DNA from: Serinus canaria | Lineage: Eukaryota; Chordata; Aves; Passeriformes; Fringillidae | DNA: 64,000 bases | Direction: 5' to 3' | Assembly (NCBI RefSeq): GCF_022539315.1 | Contig: NC_066319.1 | Span: forward strand, 30,652,093 to 30,716,092 | Part shown: piece after piece, positions 20,881 through 34,000 of the stretch | Layout: each line of letters begins with the position of its first letter | Numbering within the stretch: position 1 is the first letter of the stretch | The notes under the pieces: model-generated | The model's database searches: none | Told to the model about the DNA's origin: nothing | The model's input: only the letters and a program-made list of their open reading frames with translations | Made by a program: the position numbers and the translations under genes

Positions 20881-23298
20881 GTCAGAATACTAAAATTTCT
20901 AAGAAAACTATTACAGGAACATAATAATAGATAGAATTCCATATTTTGTAACTGAAAATATAAACATGAAAAATTTTGCATCATAAGAAAACAGTCCAGT
21001 TATATGGCTTGTTTAGAAAAGGAAAACTGGTAAGAAGGAGGAGTTGTCCATAAATTAGTGTGGTCAAATCTGTTCTTCCATTAAATTATTCTGTGAAATG
21101 TGATACTCTCTTCTTTCTTGCATTGCTTGATTGTTAAATGATGATTTTAATAGCAGCTCTCACTCCATTTTCCTAGGATTTTTGATCTGTAGTGTTCAAA
21201 GTAGCTCACCATTACAGTGATTCATAGATGAATATATAGGTTTATTGTCTATGTAGCTTGGTTATACCCAACTTGTTCATGTAGTTCTCAATTAGTTTTT
21301 GATGCCACTTAAAGGTATTACTTCTTGATAAAATCAATGAACGTATGTGAAAAGTATCAAGCCAGAAATTGTTAATTCAAGTATAATTAAGAGAAACAGT
21401 GCAAAAATATCAGTCTTTTCCCAGACATATTGTGCATCTTAATGTCCAATAGGGTTTCCTATTTCTTCTGCTGGTATTGGCTCTAGATTACTCCTCATAC
21501 CATTCATCTGAATCAAGGAGCAAATTGTTCAGAATTTATTTTTCATCTGAGTGCTACCATTTCTCCTTCCACTTTCACAACTGAACAACTAAAATTTTTA
21601 CTTAGGGAAGATGGAAGAAACAAAGTGTTTCATGGATGTTAGAAAAAATACGACCCTAACACTCAGAGTTCCTGATCATCACCACACAATTTTGTGACAC
21701 TAAATTGAACAAAATAAGTGGGCAGAATGAAATTTTCAAATAAAAAAAGGAATATTGTCCTAAAAAGCTTAATGCATCTACATGTATATATCGTGAAGAG
21801 CTATGTCAGATTCCTATATTCTGAATTTCCCACTGAGTACAAATGAAATGAAACACTTGTATGAAACATCTGAGAGGTCCACAAGTTAGTATCTGTTAAT
21901 AAAATTCTCCTACAGCGGCTTTTTCAGAAACAGAAAATCAAAATTGCACATATGCTTGCACACATGTGTGCATTCATGACTTTGAATTGGTCACAAAAAT
22001 AGGATATTCCCTCATACATACACAAATGTGTGTATTATGTATAAATTGCATGCATTCATTGTATTCTTGGTTGGATGTTTTTATGCGTATGATAGCAAAA
22101 ACATTCCTTCAGGCTGTACTGCTATGCTAGTAGGCACTGTGTCAAAACCCAACAAAGAGCCAGTTTAGTAGGTTTGCTCTCTAAGCTGGAGTGTACAGAA
22201 GTTTCCCCATTTTCCTCCACAGGTGAATTTTGTAGATCTACCCTCCCTCTGCATTCTGTGGGTCCTTATTATTTACAGAATCGAGGACTCACTCTTAAAT
22301 GATTGCCATTTTACCCTGGGAGATGATGGAAACCTGGCACTGAGACTCTTGGCTAGCTGCTCCACAGTAAAAAACATACTGCTGCGTTTTAGAAGCTCAG
22401 TGTTATAATACAGCAACTATATCATAGGGCTTTTTTTCACATCTTTCCAAATTCTACACTGTGTTTAACATTGGCATGACAAATATGCCTGAAACGGCAA
22501 GGTTTGAAAAGTCCTTTCCTGGTCCCAATTTACTGCTTGAAGGATGCACAGACCACCTCAGAAGGGATCGAAGCACTTAATTCCCTCCATTTTTGCTCCT
22601 TTTATTCGGCAAAGGGATGTACCTCTAAACAGTTATAGTTCAGAAACTGTTTTAGCTGCATTCAGCCAAAAACACATTCAAGAATGACTTGACCAGGATT
22701 TGATCAGGTGACAAGGTCATGTCTTCATACATGCAGTCCTCTAGAGACAACACTTGGAACACCATTATGTTTCTATCCTATGTTTCACAGAATAATTATA
22801 ATGACATTATATATCCTAAAGAAAATTTCAGAGATGGTTCCAGAATACTGACTACCATACATAATGACTACTTATTTTTTTTAGTCTGTCATCTTGAGTG
22901 TAAAATCTTCTTTTCATTTTGTATTAAGGCAGAACAGGAACTTTACCTGTCTGGGGGAATTTCTGGCTACAATACATGAATAATTGTCATTGTCCATATA
23001 TTGTCCACTCATTGAACAAGTACTTAATCTTCCCGCTATTTTCATTAATATTTAACTGACCAAAATTCAAGCAAGATACTTGAAATTGTAACATAATTAT
23101 TCCATCTGTCAGTCTACCTGATCATTTATAAATAACATATTAGAAGTTGTCTTTCATGTATCCTTTTTTTACTGACTTTGGACTAGTCTTTGTTACATTC
23201 CTTCAAAGCTTCTTTGTTGTAAAAGTTGGTGGTTATTTTCCTTGTTTAGGCAGCAGTGTACAGAGAAAAGGCTGTTGAGTAGTTGCTGACTTTTTCAG
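20881..23298. other. AT-rich non-coding DNA
   Basis: No firm gene. Two good acceptors lie at 22222 and 22278. From 22279 a frame reads IEDSLLNDCHFTLGDDGN and continues open, with a moderate donor (ACA|GTAAAA) at 22367. It could be an 88-nt exon, but its exit phase does not fit the next plus-strand candidate at 23299. Confidence 0.45.
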
Positions 23299-23397
23299 CA
23301 CGGCCATTTCCTATTTCTGAGACACAAAGTAGCCCTGTTTGCAGCAGGGTATTTCTGGTGGACCAAATGATGGCTCTAACAGACTTAGCTTTTGGCA
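23299..23397 (+). CDS. Candidate internal exon, 99 nt, unknown protein
   Basis: The pyrimidine tract GACTTTTTCAG ends at 23298, and the donor GCA|GTAAGAG follows 23397. One frame is fully open: two bases completing a split codon, 32 codons beginning RPFPISETQSSPVCSR, then a single base left over. Length is a multiple of three with matching entry and exit phases. The leftover A joins GT at 24870 to make a serine codon, so this unit and 24870-24964 form a phase-consistent pair. I recognise no domain. The other two frames contain stops. Confidence 0.33.
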
Positions 23398-24136
23398 GTA
23401 AGAGAATGTTATTCCTAATGCCTGCTTTTCTTTCAAATGGCAATCATACATAGAAATATGAATGCATTTCAAACAGAATTTCTATATGCAGACTTAGCTC
23501 TTTGGGGATTTATTTTAGATATCTAAATAAAATATAAATTTTTAAATGCAAATATCTTGCTTTAAAAACTAAGTTTCAGAGAACTCCACAAAGCTGTCAA
23601 AGTACATTAATTTTCATTTCAAAATCCAGTGTTTAAGCCATTTTTTTCCAAAATCAGATTATTTTACTCTTTTTTATGCATGAGATACCAACAAAATAAT
23701 TCAGATTCAGTTGAATCTGAAGGTCTACTTCAGCAAAGCATTCAAGTGTTAGTATTCAGCAGAATAAAGATGTTACTAATTGTGACGTTTAGAGTTAGCC
23801 AGGTGATTACATGCCATTATTAAAGAAAAATGCTTTGCTTTCTGAACAACACCTCAGAATGGTCAATCCAGCCGTGTAAAATAAACTGAATTGCATTGTT
23901 TCCTGTTGGAATTGTAAATTGTTTATGATAGAGAATATTTTTTCTATGTAAATCAATGAAGCAATTAAAACATTATTAGTTCTCTAAAAAGAGGGACTTT
24001 CATACTTATGAACAATCATAGTGCCAATTATTGATAAATATTCTATTAGAACGTGTTTAGTAGACATCCAAACTGGGCATGTCTGTGCAAAAAGATTTGA
24101 TAAATACTCTCTGAAAACTTCCCCAACAGCACTTAC

Positions 24137-24225
24137 CCTCATATATCCTGAACACTGATTCTTTTTTTCCATGGATCAGGAATTTTTGGTTTATGCAACA
24201 TCTTAGGCTCCCATTAGGTCTGATC
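24137..24225 (-). other. Exon-like unit, 89 nt, minus strand
   Basis: On the minus strand a long pyrimidine tract ending CAATTAG precedes 24225, and an AGG|GTAAGT donor follows 24137. One frame only is open: one base, 29 codons starting IRPNGSLRCC, then one base. It lies opposite the plus-strand candidate pair (inside their intron), so both cannot easily be exons of active overlapping genes. No family is recognised. Confidence 0.22.
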
Positions 24226-24869
24226 CTAATTGAAATTGAAAGAATAAAATTAACATTAACAATGCTTTTCTTGAAATATTCCTGCAGAGATCTGAAAGGG
24301 AGATGACAAACCACACGCAACAAAATTTCTTCTTCCGCTGTTTGATGTACAGTTTTATTGCCATGCTGTTTAAGGCACATTTTCTTGGTCTCCTATAATT
24401 CCAGAAACTTTGCAATCCAAAACCAAAGGAGACTTGTGTACCACTGGTGCTAGCCACACACATCAACAGACAATTTGTAATATTTAAGTAGAAAAGTTGC
24501 ATACTGGTCTCAGTCTTTTATTATTCTCTTCCATATCAGGAGCAGTGACTTTTAAGATACAACTATTACTAGTACTATTCATATTATTAGTATTGAACTC
24601 TAGGATCACAGATTGAAAGTCCAGCTAATTTCTACTTCAGTAATTGTTACTGTTACAGAGAGACCAGCTGGCAAAACTAGGACTCTACCCTGCCTGCAGT
24701 AAAGAGGCAGGGCTGACCACAGTTTCCTAGACTAACTGATGTCAGGAAATCAATTATTTATTTGCATGCATGAGAAAGATTGAGTTTGGTTTTTTAAATT
24801 CGTATACAGCCATGAGGGTTCATGTGATCATATTTTCTTAAGGGCTGCTATTTGTTTTCTCATTATTAG

Positions 24870-24964
24870 GTAAGACGTTGGACAGCAAAAAGAAGCCCAA
24901 TAGCAAAGGGGAAATTAAAGAAATCTGTGCAGAATATTCAGCCCTGCCCAGGACAATTTGCTGA
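24870..24964 (+). CDS. Candidate terminal exon with lysine-rich C-terminus
   Basis: A good acceptor (TTTGTTTTCTCATTATTAG) ends at 24869. In the phase supplied by 23299-23397, the frame reads KTLDSKKKPNSKGEIKEICA and continues to a TGA at 24962-24964 (29 codons). The charged, lysine-rich composition is protein-like. A second frame from the same acceptor stays open to 25133, but becomes a hydrophobic F/L/S stretch typical of chance. The upstream intron would be 1.47 kb. Family unknown; the gene's 5' exons are not identified. Confidence 0.33.
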
Positions 24965-25686
24965 AAGCATTTGTTTTCAATCTTATAGCAATAGTGTTCT
25001 GTTTAGCTTTTTGAGTGTTCTCTTCATAGCTGTGTATGTCCCTACCTTCTGTTCAGAGCTAAAGTTATTTTTGCAATTTGTTTCACTCATCTTTGCTTTT
25101 AATAGATGTTACTCTGACATGATTAAATTGTGAGTGGTAGAAATAAACTGGATCAGAAAGGAATCAGTGTCATAACTTGAGATTTCCTGAGCTTCCAGCC
25201 TCTGTTAGTCAGGAATTGTAAACAACACGCAATCCATGTTAACACTTCTATTTTGAGATGGTGCTCAGTATTTCCAAGTAAATTTAAAATACGGACCACA
25301 ATAGAATTCCTATTAATTTTTTTTCTTTTTTCCCTAGATACTGTCACTCCTTTCATATGTCATTACCATAAAATGGTTTTCTTGTTTGTAGCAAAATGCT
25401 CCATTTTTACAGCAAAATGTATTCATCAAATTGGCTTACTGTAATTTTATATACCTTAATGAAAAAGAAGAAGAAATGGAAACACAAAGTGTTTTGCAAC
25501 TTTAAATGAACCTATGCTCTATTGCAGATGTTATCACCAGTGCTTAATGATAGACAGCTCAGAGGTTCAGAATTAAAAAAGTTCAGAAGAATTCTGGAGA
25601 ATAGTTAATAATTTTTAAAATATTTTGTTCCTATAAAAGGGTAGCTGTTGAGAAAAATCTGAAAAAAAATCAATTTAAACTATAAC
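24965..25686. other. AT-rich non-coding DNA
   Basis: No gene is supported. Frames at 25153-25356 and 25253-25444 are short, use non-ATG starts and show chance composition. Confidence 0.5.
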
Positions 25687-25761
25687 ATAGGGATTATTTG
25701 CATTTAGGCGAATAATCCCTATGCAGAAGGTATTTCCCTAGGCGGGAAATACCTTCTGCAT
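25687..25761. repeat. Second tandem pair of perfect hairpins
   Basis: Hairpin A: arms 25687-25698 and 25711-25722 (ATAGGGATTATT, 12 bp, perfect, 12-nt loop). Hairpin B: arms 25721-25738 and 25744-25761 (ATGCAGAAGGTATTTCCC, 18 bp, perfect, 5-nt loop). The pairs overlap by two bases. Both loops contain or border TAGGCG (25705-25710 and 25739-25744), suggesting the two hairpins are not independent in origin. Confidence 0.9.
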
Positions 25762-26223
25762 TTTTAAAAGAAAAGCAAAAAAATTCCACATATTTTAGCT
25801 GGTATTTTTTACAGTTTTAACTAAGCAATAATGATAAAAAAGTCCACCTCTATAATTATGGCTATGTAATGCCTGTAGATTTAAAAAGTAAACATATACC
25901 AAGTCTGTCATAAGAAACAAGACAAACAGGTTTCTCTCATTTTTCCTCTCTGCCTATCCCTAGCTTTATTTTCATGCTGACTTTTCTTCTGGTAATAGCT
26001 AAATTAGACTGTAAAGCTTTAGAAGAAGTCATAATTTCAGCTCACTTCTGAAGTTTGCAGAATGATTTGTAGACCTGCAACAACAGTAAAGCATGGGGAC
26101 AATTTTTGTTTTCTAAAGTGCTGTGTGGAAATTTGATGGAAAGAATCCTTTCTGAGATTACTGAAGTTCTGAGTTTTAACCAGTGACAGTTATTATCTAT
26201 TTTATTTTTTTGGTCACTGTTAT
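25762..26223. other. AT-rich non-coding DNA
   Basis: Only a 29-nt minus-strand exon-like unit stands out (26046-26074; TGTTGTTGCAG before it and GTGAGC after it). All three frames are open, so coding cannot be judged. Confidence 0.45.
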
Positions 26224-26380
26224 TAAAAAACCCAAGCAAGCAAGCAACCAACCAACCAACCAAAAGACCAAACAACAACAACAAAAAACCAACCAACCAA
26301 CCCCCAAAAGAATAAAACAAAACCTCAAAAACCCCACAAAAGAAAACAAAACAAAAAACCAAACCAAAACAAACTCCCAC
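26224..26380 (+). repeat. A/C-only low-complexity tract (AACC and CAAA units)
   Basis: About 155 bp almost free of T and nearly free of G on the plus strand, with CAAGCAAGCAAG, CCAACCAACCAA (two blocks) and AAAACAAAAC units. The overlapping frames on both strands (N, Q, T, K, P on plus; W, F, G, L, V on minus) are artefacts of this composition. Confidence 0.9.
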
Positions 26381-29300
26381 ACACAGATGAATGAAAATGT
26401 TGCAGTAGTCAAGATGCCAGGGCTTTTTATGAATTCTACTTGAGTTTTACATTGTTTCAGCTCTCTTAATTTTTCTTACAACTGTATCTATAATTACTGG
26501 TACAAAGGAACCATAGTGCTGCTTATATAAAAGTATTGGATACATCTGAAAAAATTCAGTATGTTGGCTTTTCTACACTTTTTTGTGTGTGTTCTATTTT
26601 TGGACCATATATATTTTTACTCCCTTGGCTTGACTTTTAGCAAAATTGAAGTGTACTGTCAAATCAGGTTTTATTTGAGTATGGCAAATTTTCACCTAAA
26701 TTCATAACATTTCAACTTTACCCTCAAACCACTTTTGACTCAGTTCAGATTCTTAGATATTTGCAAAATATACCTATACCAGAGAAGTTGTTCATTTTTT
26801 TCAAATTAAGAAATAAACTTGACTTTGGGCTTTCCTGTTACAAAATTCTGCCTTATAGCTTTATAATGTCAGAGTCCAATTCTAAACTGGAATCCCACTG
26901 AGATATTTGCAGGTCTTAGTGACTGAAAGATATTAACTTTCACGTTTATAATCTGGCTCAAAATTACAAAAACATAGTCAAGAAGACAAGGATGTGTTAA
27001 GCATAAGCTCCATCTTCTGCCAAAATGTTCTTATTTCTACATTATATTTTCCAGACCTTTATGAGTGTTCTTTTTAAATTACTCAGACTGCTTCCTGTTT
27101 TCCCCTTAGGAAGCTGTCCCACAGTCTAATATATTGCTGCAATTAAGTGATGTTTTCCTTATAAGCAGTCTAAATTTGTTTGCTTTATTTCATCAAGTAA
27201 CAGTGATTACTTGCCCTCTGAATATACATATGAATTCTTCAGGTTCAAGGTTAATTATGAAATGTTACCATTCCTCAAGGCTGTTTACCTCATTTTAAGT
27301 CCACATGCCAACAATGCTGCATACTACAAATAATGAATAGAACAATAGCTGATAATCCCTGCCCATTAAGGTGTGGATTATGTTCCCACATTATTATCAT
27401 ACAAAGCCTCAGCTTTAAGCTTTTCCTTATGAAAGACAAGGGATTTAGTTCTGCACCTCAGTAATTCTGATAACAGAAGAGACAATACCAAGCAAAAAAA
27501 ACCAAAATGAAACAATAAGAAGTAATCTACTATGTGTTGGAGTGAGGAATTGGATATGATCTTCTACTTGCACAGCATCCCATGGAACTGTGTGGAGTGC
27601 AACTGCTAATCACACTTAATTCTCTGTGGTTTAAACCAGCCTTGAATTAAGTGCCCAGGCTATTTCTGGAACAGGGCTTTTTCATCAGACTACTGTTTAT
27701 ATGGATGGAGTCCAGGTGAGCTCCAGAAGACACAATTGAAGGAATAAATACAAAATCAATGGTGAAGAAATTCTGACTCATTTTGTCATTTCCTTTAATA
27801 CTTTTTCTCTGATTAGTTCAACAAATTTGAAGTGTCCCATAATGATAAACAACAAAATTATATCAGACCAGGAAACAACCATACTAAGTGTGATAAATTT
27901 CAGTTCAGTATGCAGACAATCCTTTCACATATATGAAAGTTCACCTAAGGCAGAGCTAAGCATAGAAGGAAAGCCCCTGGGAAAGAACATGCTAAAGGCC
28001 TCCTTCTTGAATTGGCTGACTGTACCCCAAAGTCAGCAGCAGCATGAGGGAATAGGGATGATAAACTTCCTGTACTATATCATGGTCTGAGAATTGTGTC
28101 AGATTGCAGCTATTGGTCAGCAAAGGACATATAAATTCCTGGCTATTTTACCTCAGTGAAGGCAATAACTACGAAGTTTCTGAGATACCTGTGTTCAAAT
28201 TTCTCTTTGACTCTGGCATCAAACACAGCATGTGCCTATGCAAAGGAAGGAATACCTCAAGTACTGCCCACGATCCATGAGAAATCCATGAAGCTATCCT
28301 GGCTGTAAATTCACTTGTAAAAATGGAAATTAGCTCATTAAGATACTGGGCCAGAATTGCAAAAACTGGCAAGTTCTATATCACATAGAAGGTGGAAGAG
28401 TGAACAAGTGAAGGAATGAGAAAAAACCAGAGAAGGGTAAATATTTCTGATGGCATAACAACAAAATATTTAGTTGCAGGCCTGAGCCATTGATTGGCCT
28501 GAACTTTAAAAAAACACCTCTGCCAGCTGAATACTGGCCAAATGGCAAGTGGCAACCTCTCCACAGCCTGATATACACGCAAATGAAAAGGTTTTGGGTG
28601 CCAGACACCAGGAAGCCAGTGCTTTTAACACTACCACCCTGTAATTTATAGCATCTTGGTTTTTGCTACTGCAGTTAAGGCTCTGGTAATGTTTGTCTTC
28701 TGAATCCTAATTCTCAAGGGCTTATAATTTGGCCATTAACATCCTCTCAGTATCAAAACCTCGGCACACATAATGGCTAGCCAAGAACAGTTTTTAGGTA
28801 ATTTTTTTAAGGAAGAATGTTAGTTGGTTTCCAAACTATGAGAAAGGAAGTAAAGAAGGCAGGAAGGAATGACTAGTTAAAATAGTTAAAGATTATAATT
28901 TTGTGTGCTCAATGACTTGAAATGTCTTGCATTTTAAAAGATGAATTATTGCTATGAGGTGATATTCTTTTTTTTGCTTCAAAACTTTTTAAGATGAAGT
29001 CTTTTGCAGTAACCTAACATTTCAAGTGATTTTTGAATGGCACTTATTTACAAAAATCTCAGCCACTCAAAATGCCAAGGATGAAGAAGTGCATTGGTGA
29101 ATCCCACCACTATAAATTTAAAGATGCAATTAGTAAGAACAAGAATGGAAAACACATACTTAGGAGTGGTTTTATCAATTTACAGTCCACACTGTTAAAG
29201 CACTTTGACTTCCAAAGAACGTACTTCCTCTGACTCCTGTTGTGGCTGGATTAAATAAAGGAGTTTTAGCATAGTCAGTTACTGTTCAGCTACAATGACA

Positions 29301-30903
29301 TCACATCCTTCCTCTTCTGAACCAAGATACAGAGCAAAGGACATCGATGGATACCCATAGATGTCGAAGTGCCATGGTGGCTTGTACAACCCACTGTAAG
29401 TCTTTGTGCCTCACTGTACTGGAAGGGAAGCAGATGGGAAGTGAGATATAGAAATCCTAAGTTAAAGATCAATCAAAAAACTACAACACTTCTTTACTTT
29501 TTAGCAAAGTAAAAACTACAAGAGCCATTTCAACTTGCAATTGGCTTCCAACTCAAAGTCCTGATTAACTATAAATTTTAACAAAAGTTTTGGTTAGGAT
29601 GATCCTTAAAATTTCTCAGCATGATGTCCATACTCCTGAAATCTGAAGCTGTTATTGTCTTTTGAAAAAAGGACACGCTGTTTACTTTTTAATTCTACCA
29701 CATCTACCTACAACAGTGCCTGCCATAAGGTGCACAGAGCTCCCTAAAAAACCTCTATTACATAAATATATACAAGTTCTATGTTGTAAACACCAAGTAC
29801 TTAAAAATGTTCTATATAAGGTAATAACTTATTAGTCTCAAACTGAAGGTTTACTTATTGTCCACCAGCACCCCAGGTCCTTCTCCACAGAGCTGCTTTC
29901 CAGCTCTCTTTATTGCTACAGGAGGTTATTCTTAAATTAACTGTTAAGCCTCTACTAAACCGTTATGTCTAGGGAGCAGATATCTTACAGCTGCAATACA
30001 CAGAAAATATTTCCATGTCATATGGACTATATAAAAACATTTTTATTAATCTAATAGGTTTAGTTAATTATAAATGCTTTCAGCCCTACATTCAGTGAAT
30101 TGGGAGTGGGGGAATCCTTAAAGTTATGTACTAGTCCTTTACTATCACAAGCCCCTTGCTAATCAGCTCTGGGCTGCACAGACTGGCACATGTGAGAACA
30201 AGAGTGTGAGAATAAAATAGTGACCATGGTAACAGAGGTTAGACATTGCTATGAGACAATGTTATTTTCTTTAATATTTACTGGTAGTATGAGTTGAGAG
30301 CCAAAATATAAGTTGAGCAAAGGTTGAGAAAGGATTGTATATTCTATTTTCTTTTACATTTGGTTTTGGGGGGATTTGGATTTTGTTTTTTTCTTCCATG
30401 TCCACATTATGAAAGCTCCTTATTGCTGGCTTTCACATTTTGCCCACAGTCTGGACCAAAGTCAGCCAGTCAAGATGTTGTAGGAAATATATTGGCCCAA
30501 AGATTATGACTTGGCAACATAGGCTAACTGAATTCCCTGATGCTTTTACCTTAATGTTCTGATGATAATATTATCGGGATTCAATCACCAATAACATATG
30601 ACCAGTATCAATTCTAAAGGCTGACTGGTGGCTTGCTTTTTTCAATACTTTTACAAAAATTGACCATTACACTGCTAATTTTGGATATTCTAAATGAATG
30701 CTTTTATTTACATTTTACTTTACTGGAGTTCACTGGGATTTAAGGTAAATGGTAAAACAAGGTATTCCAAGAGTGGTGACTGTGAAATCTTTATAATTCT
30801 TCCACATCCAAACCACATAAAATTAGCAGATAGAGACAATATATTTTGACAGATAGCTAGAATTTTTTTGACAGATAGCTAGAAAATATTGGCAAACTTG
30901 TGT
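26381..30903. other. AT-rich non-coding DNA
   Basis: No gene is recognised. A 35-nt minus-strand exon-like unit lies at 27289-27323, with a good pyrimidine tract ending TTTGTAG and a GAG|GTAAAC donor. It has only one open frame (YAALLACGLKM) and no phase-compatible neighbour. A direct repeat, GACAGATAGCTAGAA, occurs twice between about 30848 and 30884, separated by a T-rich spacer. Confidence 0.45.
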
Positions 30904-31010
30904 CTCTCTAGCCTGACGAAGATTTTATATGCTTGAAAGCCTGTTTGCTGTACCCAGTTATAATATTTTATCTAATAAAAAATTTTAATTTTATCTGCAA
31001 ACCTGGATCA
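30904..31010 (+). mobile_element. Possible ancient LINE/SINE 3' tail
   Basis: The order CCTGACGAAG, then ATGCTTGAAAGCCTGTTT, then TCTAATAAAA resembles the conserved tails of old amniote retroposons, which commonly carry a GA(C/T)GAAG...GAAAGCTT...TAATAAA pattern. The match is by memory of the pattern only. The boundaries and family are uncertain. Confidence 0.35.
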
Positions 31011-34000
31011 AGCAGTACTCTTTGACCATGAACGCAAACAAGAGATGGCCCCATGACCACTGGCTCTCCGGGAAAGGTCCCAGAGAACACAAAAGAAAGC
31101 ACTGTGCCCCATCTGTGGGAAAAGGATTCACCACTTAGGACTCAGAAGTCTATCTCAGTGGCTCTTGATTAAGTGCAGGAAGGCAAAGAGGATGACTGAA
31201 TCTAGAAGTTTTCTCTGAACAGCAAAAAGTGGAACATAGCTGCAACTACATTGGTCAGTTATACCCAGTTGTATTGCTGAGTCCACAGGCAGTGGATGGC
31301 AGTTTAGTTTCACACCAAGTGAATACTGATTTAAGGTGTGTAAAGAAACATTCAGGAAGTCAGGCAGAACATGTGAATAGAAAGACTCAAAATGTGTATT
31401 TCAATTTAAACAAGAAGGTAATGTATTCTTCATGAGACAAACCACAAGTTTTGTCAAAATGTCTTTCTCAGGCTGCCTTTCAAGGCAACAGTCATTCTGG
31501 TTACACGAAATTGCTCCTAAGTGAACGCCCAGATGTATGTTTATCATTTTAATTTAAAACCAGACTTCCTTGAAAATGAAAAGATAGTTTTACAGTTAGC
31601 TATTTTTTCTGACCAAACATTGGTAGTGAAGTTTTAAATAAGTTTTATAGGAAAAAAAAAAGATAACAATTTGCCCAAAAGTTTTGATTGCAATGCTTTT
31701 ACTTTTGAAAGGTACATTTGTATTCTCTGCAAAGTATCATTTTTATAAAGGATTTGTAAAACTTAATTGAAACTTTCTAGGGAAGGTGATTAGCTGGCAA
31801 AGCAATTGTGTTAGGCATCCACACAATGCAAAGACTACAGACAACAACCTGTCTGATAATTATGATGGTCCAACACAATTCTGGTCGGGACCTTGCTGGA
31901 GAGCAGACATCTGAAATGTCCAGCCAAAAGGCACATTATTCTGCTTTAGAGCTGCTGCAGTGGAAACTGAACTTTATTTTCTGTTTACAGCAAGGACTGT
32001 ACAGAAACAGCTGGCATACAAGTGAGTTTCTCTCCACAGCATGGATCTCAGATGCACAGGGCTGCTCAGAGAGCGGGAATCTCCTCTGACAGACTACCAG
32101 AACTAAAACCTTGAAGTACTTTTTGCTCTGCAGCTCACTTTTCTGAGCTAAGTACCAAGTTTTGTCCCTTCACATTCAAGAAATACTCTGATATTATTTT
32201 CAATGATACAGAATATAATGATACTTTTAAAGATCCCTTGATATTTCTTTAATTATTAGCTTGTTCTCCATTGTTGCAGTGATGTAATAACTAGATTTGT
32301 ACTTTGGAAGCCAGTCCAAACTTCTTAAAAATTCTATATTCTTTTATATTCTACTGATTTCTCCAAACCATTTTAGTAGGAAGCATGTCTTTTCCAGTCA
32401 TATTTATTAAAGGAAATCCATCTATAGATCTAAAATCATGCAAAGGAGGTTTTTTTGTAGTAAATCTTGTTTTGGTTAAATTAATATGTCAAGCCCATAG
32501 AAAGGAATAAATCCAGTGCTATATTAGGATGATAAATGAATGGGACACCTGAATTCTTTCATTTTTTCTTGTTATGTTGACTTGACAGGGCTCATGGCTG
32601 CTACACTAGAAAAGTAGATCTCAGTTGTTCCACAGGTTATCCAGAGAGCAGACACATTTTTATTTATTTACGTTCATTATAGTCAGGCCATCTTATTTTA
32701 AATATTTCTTGTACCTGGTTTAAAATTTTCAGAAGAAAAGGCTGAGAAGACATGTCAAATGGAACAGTGGTGTTTTCTGTGGATTTTACAGATGGAAAGA
32801 GATTCAAGCAAAATCTGCTATGTGTCTTCATACATCACATTGTTATCATGTCTTTCAGCAACTGTACCTCAGAGGCTAATTTCATCCTATTTCCAATGTA
32901 TTCAAAGGCCCAGGTATATATATTTGGTCTGATGAAAGTGTAACATGTACAAGGAATTTTCTCTGGAGTATGGCCAGCAGACAATTACCAAAAGAAAATC
33001 TAGCCATACCCAGTTTGCCTCAGAGATGATGATTCTTACATATATGCTGAGTAAACACTCTATCCAAGATACTGAAACATGGATTCAGATCATGCAATGT
33101 TATTTTTAAAAAGCTAATTTTTAAGGTTAAAACAAGATTTTAAAACAAAAGTGTTGAGTTGAGTTTGTGTTGAGTTTCCCAAAAGGAATACAAATTCTGA
33201 ATAGCAGTATACATGGGTGAGACATCCATGCTTAACTAAAAGGTGTATGAAACTATGACACCCATGTGACTAATCTTCAGTAAAGGCAATGAACGCTTTG
33301 AAATAATTCAGCAAAGCTGTAGAGATGCAGAGTGCCCCTTTATTGAATGTACAGATTACATTCCTTGGCACCACAGTGCAGGAGTGGTTATTTCATTCCT
33401 ATGTATTTTATCCTGCTGGGAGATAAATAGAAAACTACATCATGCAAGAATAATAAATCTATTGGTGAAAATAAATCTGATGTTTTAAAGCAGTTATAGT
33501 TCATTATTGGTTTGAACAAAAGCTGCTGAAGGTCCTACATCTAGTGGAGTTCTGCCAAATAACACCAATTGTGAAACTTTACCCCAATGGCTTCCAGGCT
33601 ATTTTCATTTATGTTTCTATAACAAACTGCAACCACCTCAAGAGAGAGACTCCAGTGCACATCCTCAGGAGATGACAATCACAGAGCTGGGTATTAATCC
33701 TTCCTCTGTGTATTTTGTTCATCTGTTCTCATACACCTACCAAGTGACTGAACTTTAGCAAGAGCCAACACTTCCCAAAATTAGCTAGTAAAATTGTCAG
33801 ACTTTTTCAAAGTTATTTCAGCTTTCAGTTATAAAGATTTCCTGGAGTGTCACATATTTTTAAAATCCTTTGGGTGAGATCTAAATATGTCTGATGGAAC
33901 AGTTCAGTACAAGACAGCACTCCCAAGCAAAGCACACTGCTGGGAGGGTGTAGGTACATACTTGGCACAGCTTCAGCTCCCCTCCTTGTTATGCCTTGGG

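Noticed and set aside
26042..26443. Three overlapping frames on both strands
   Set aside because: Translations of the A/C low-complexity tract, giving repetitive N/Q/T/K or W/F/G/L residues.
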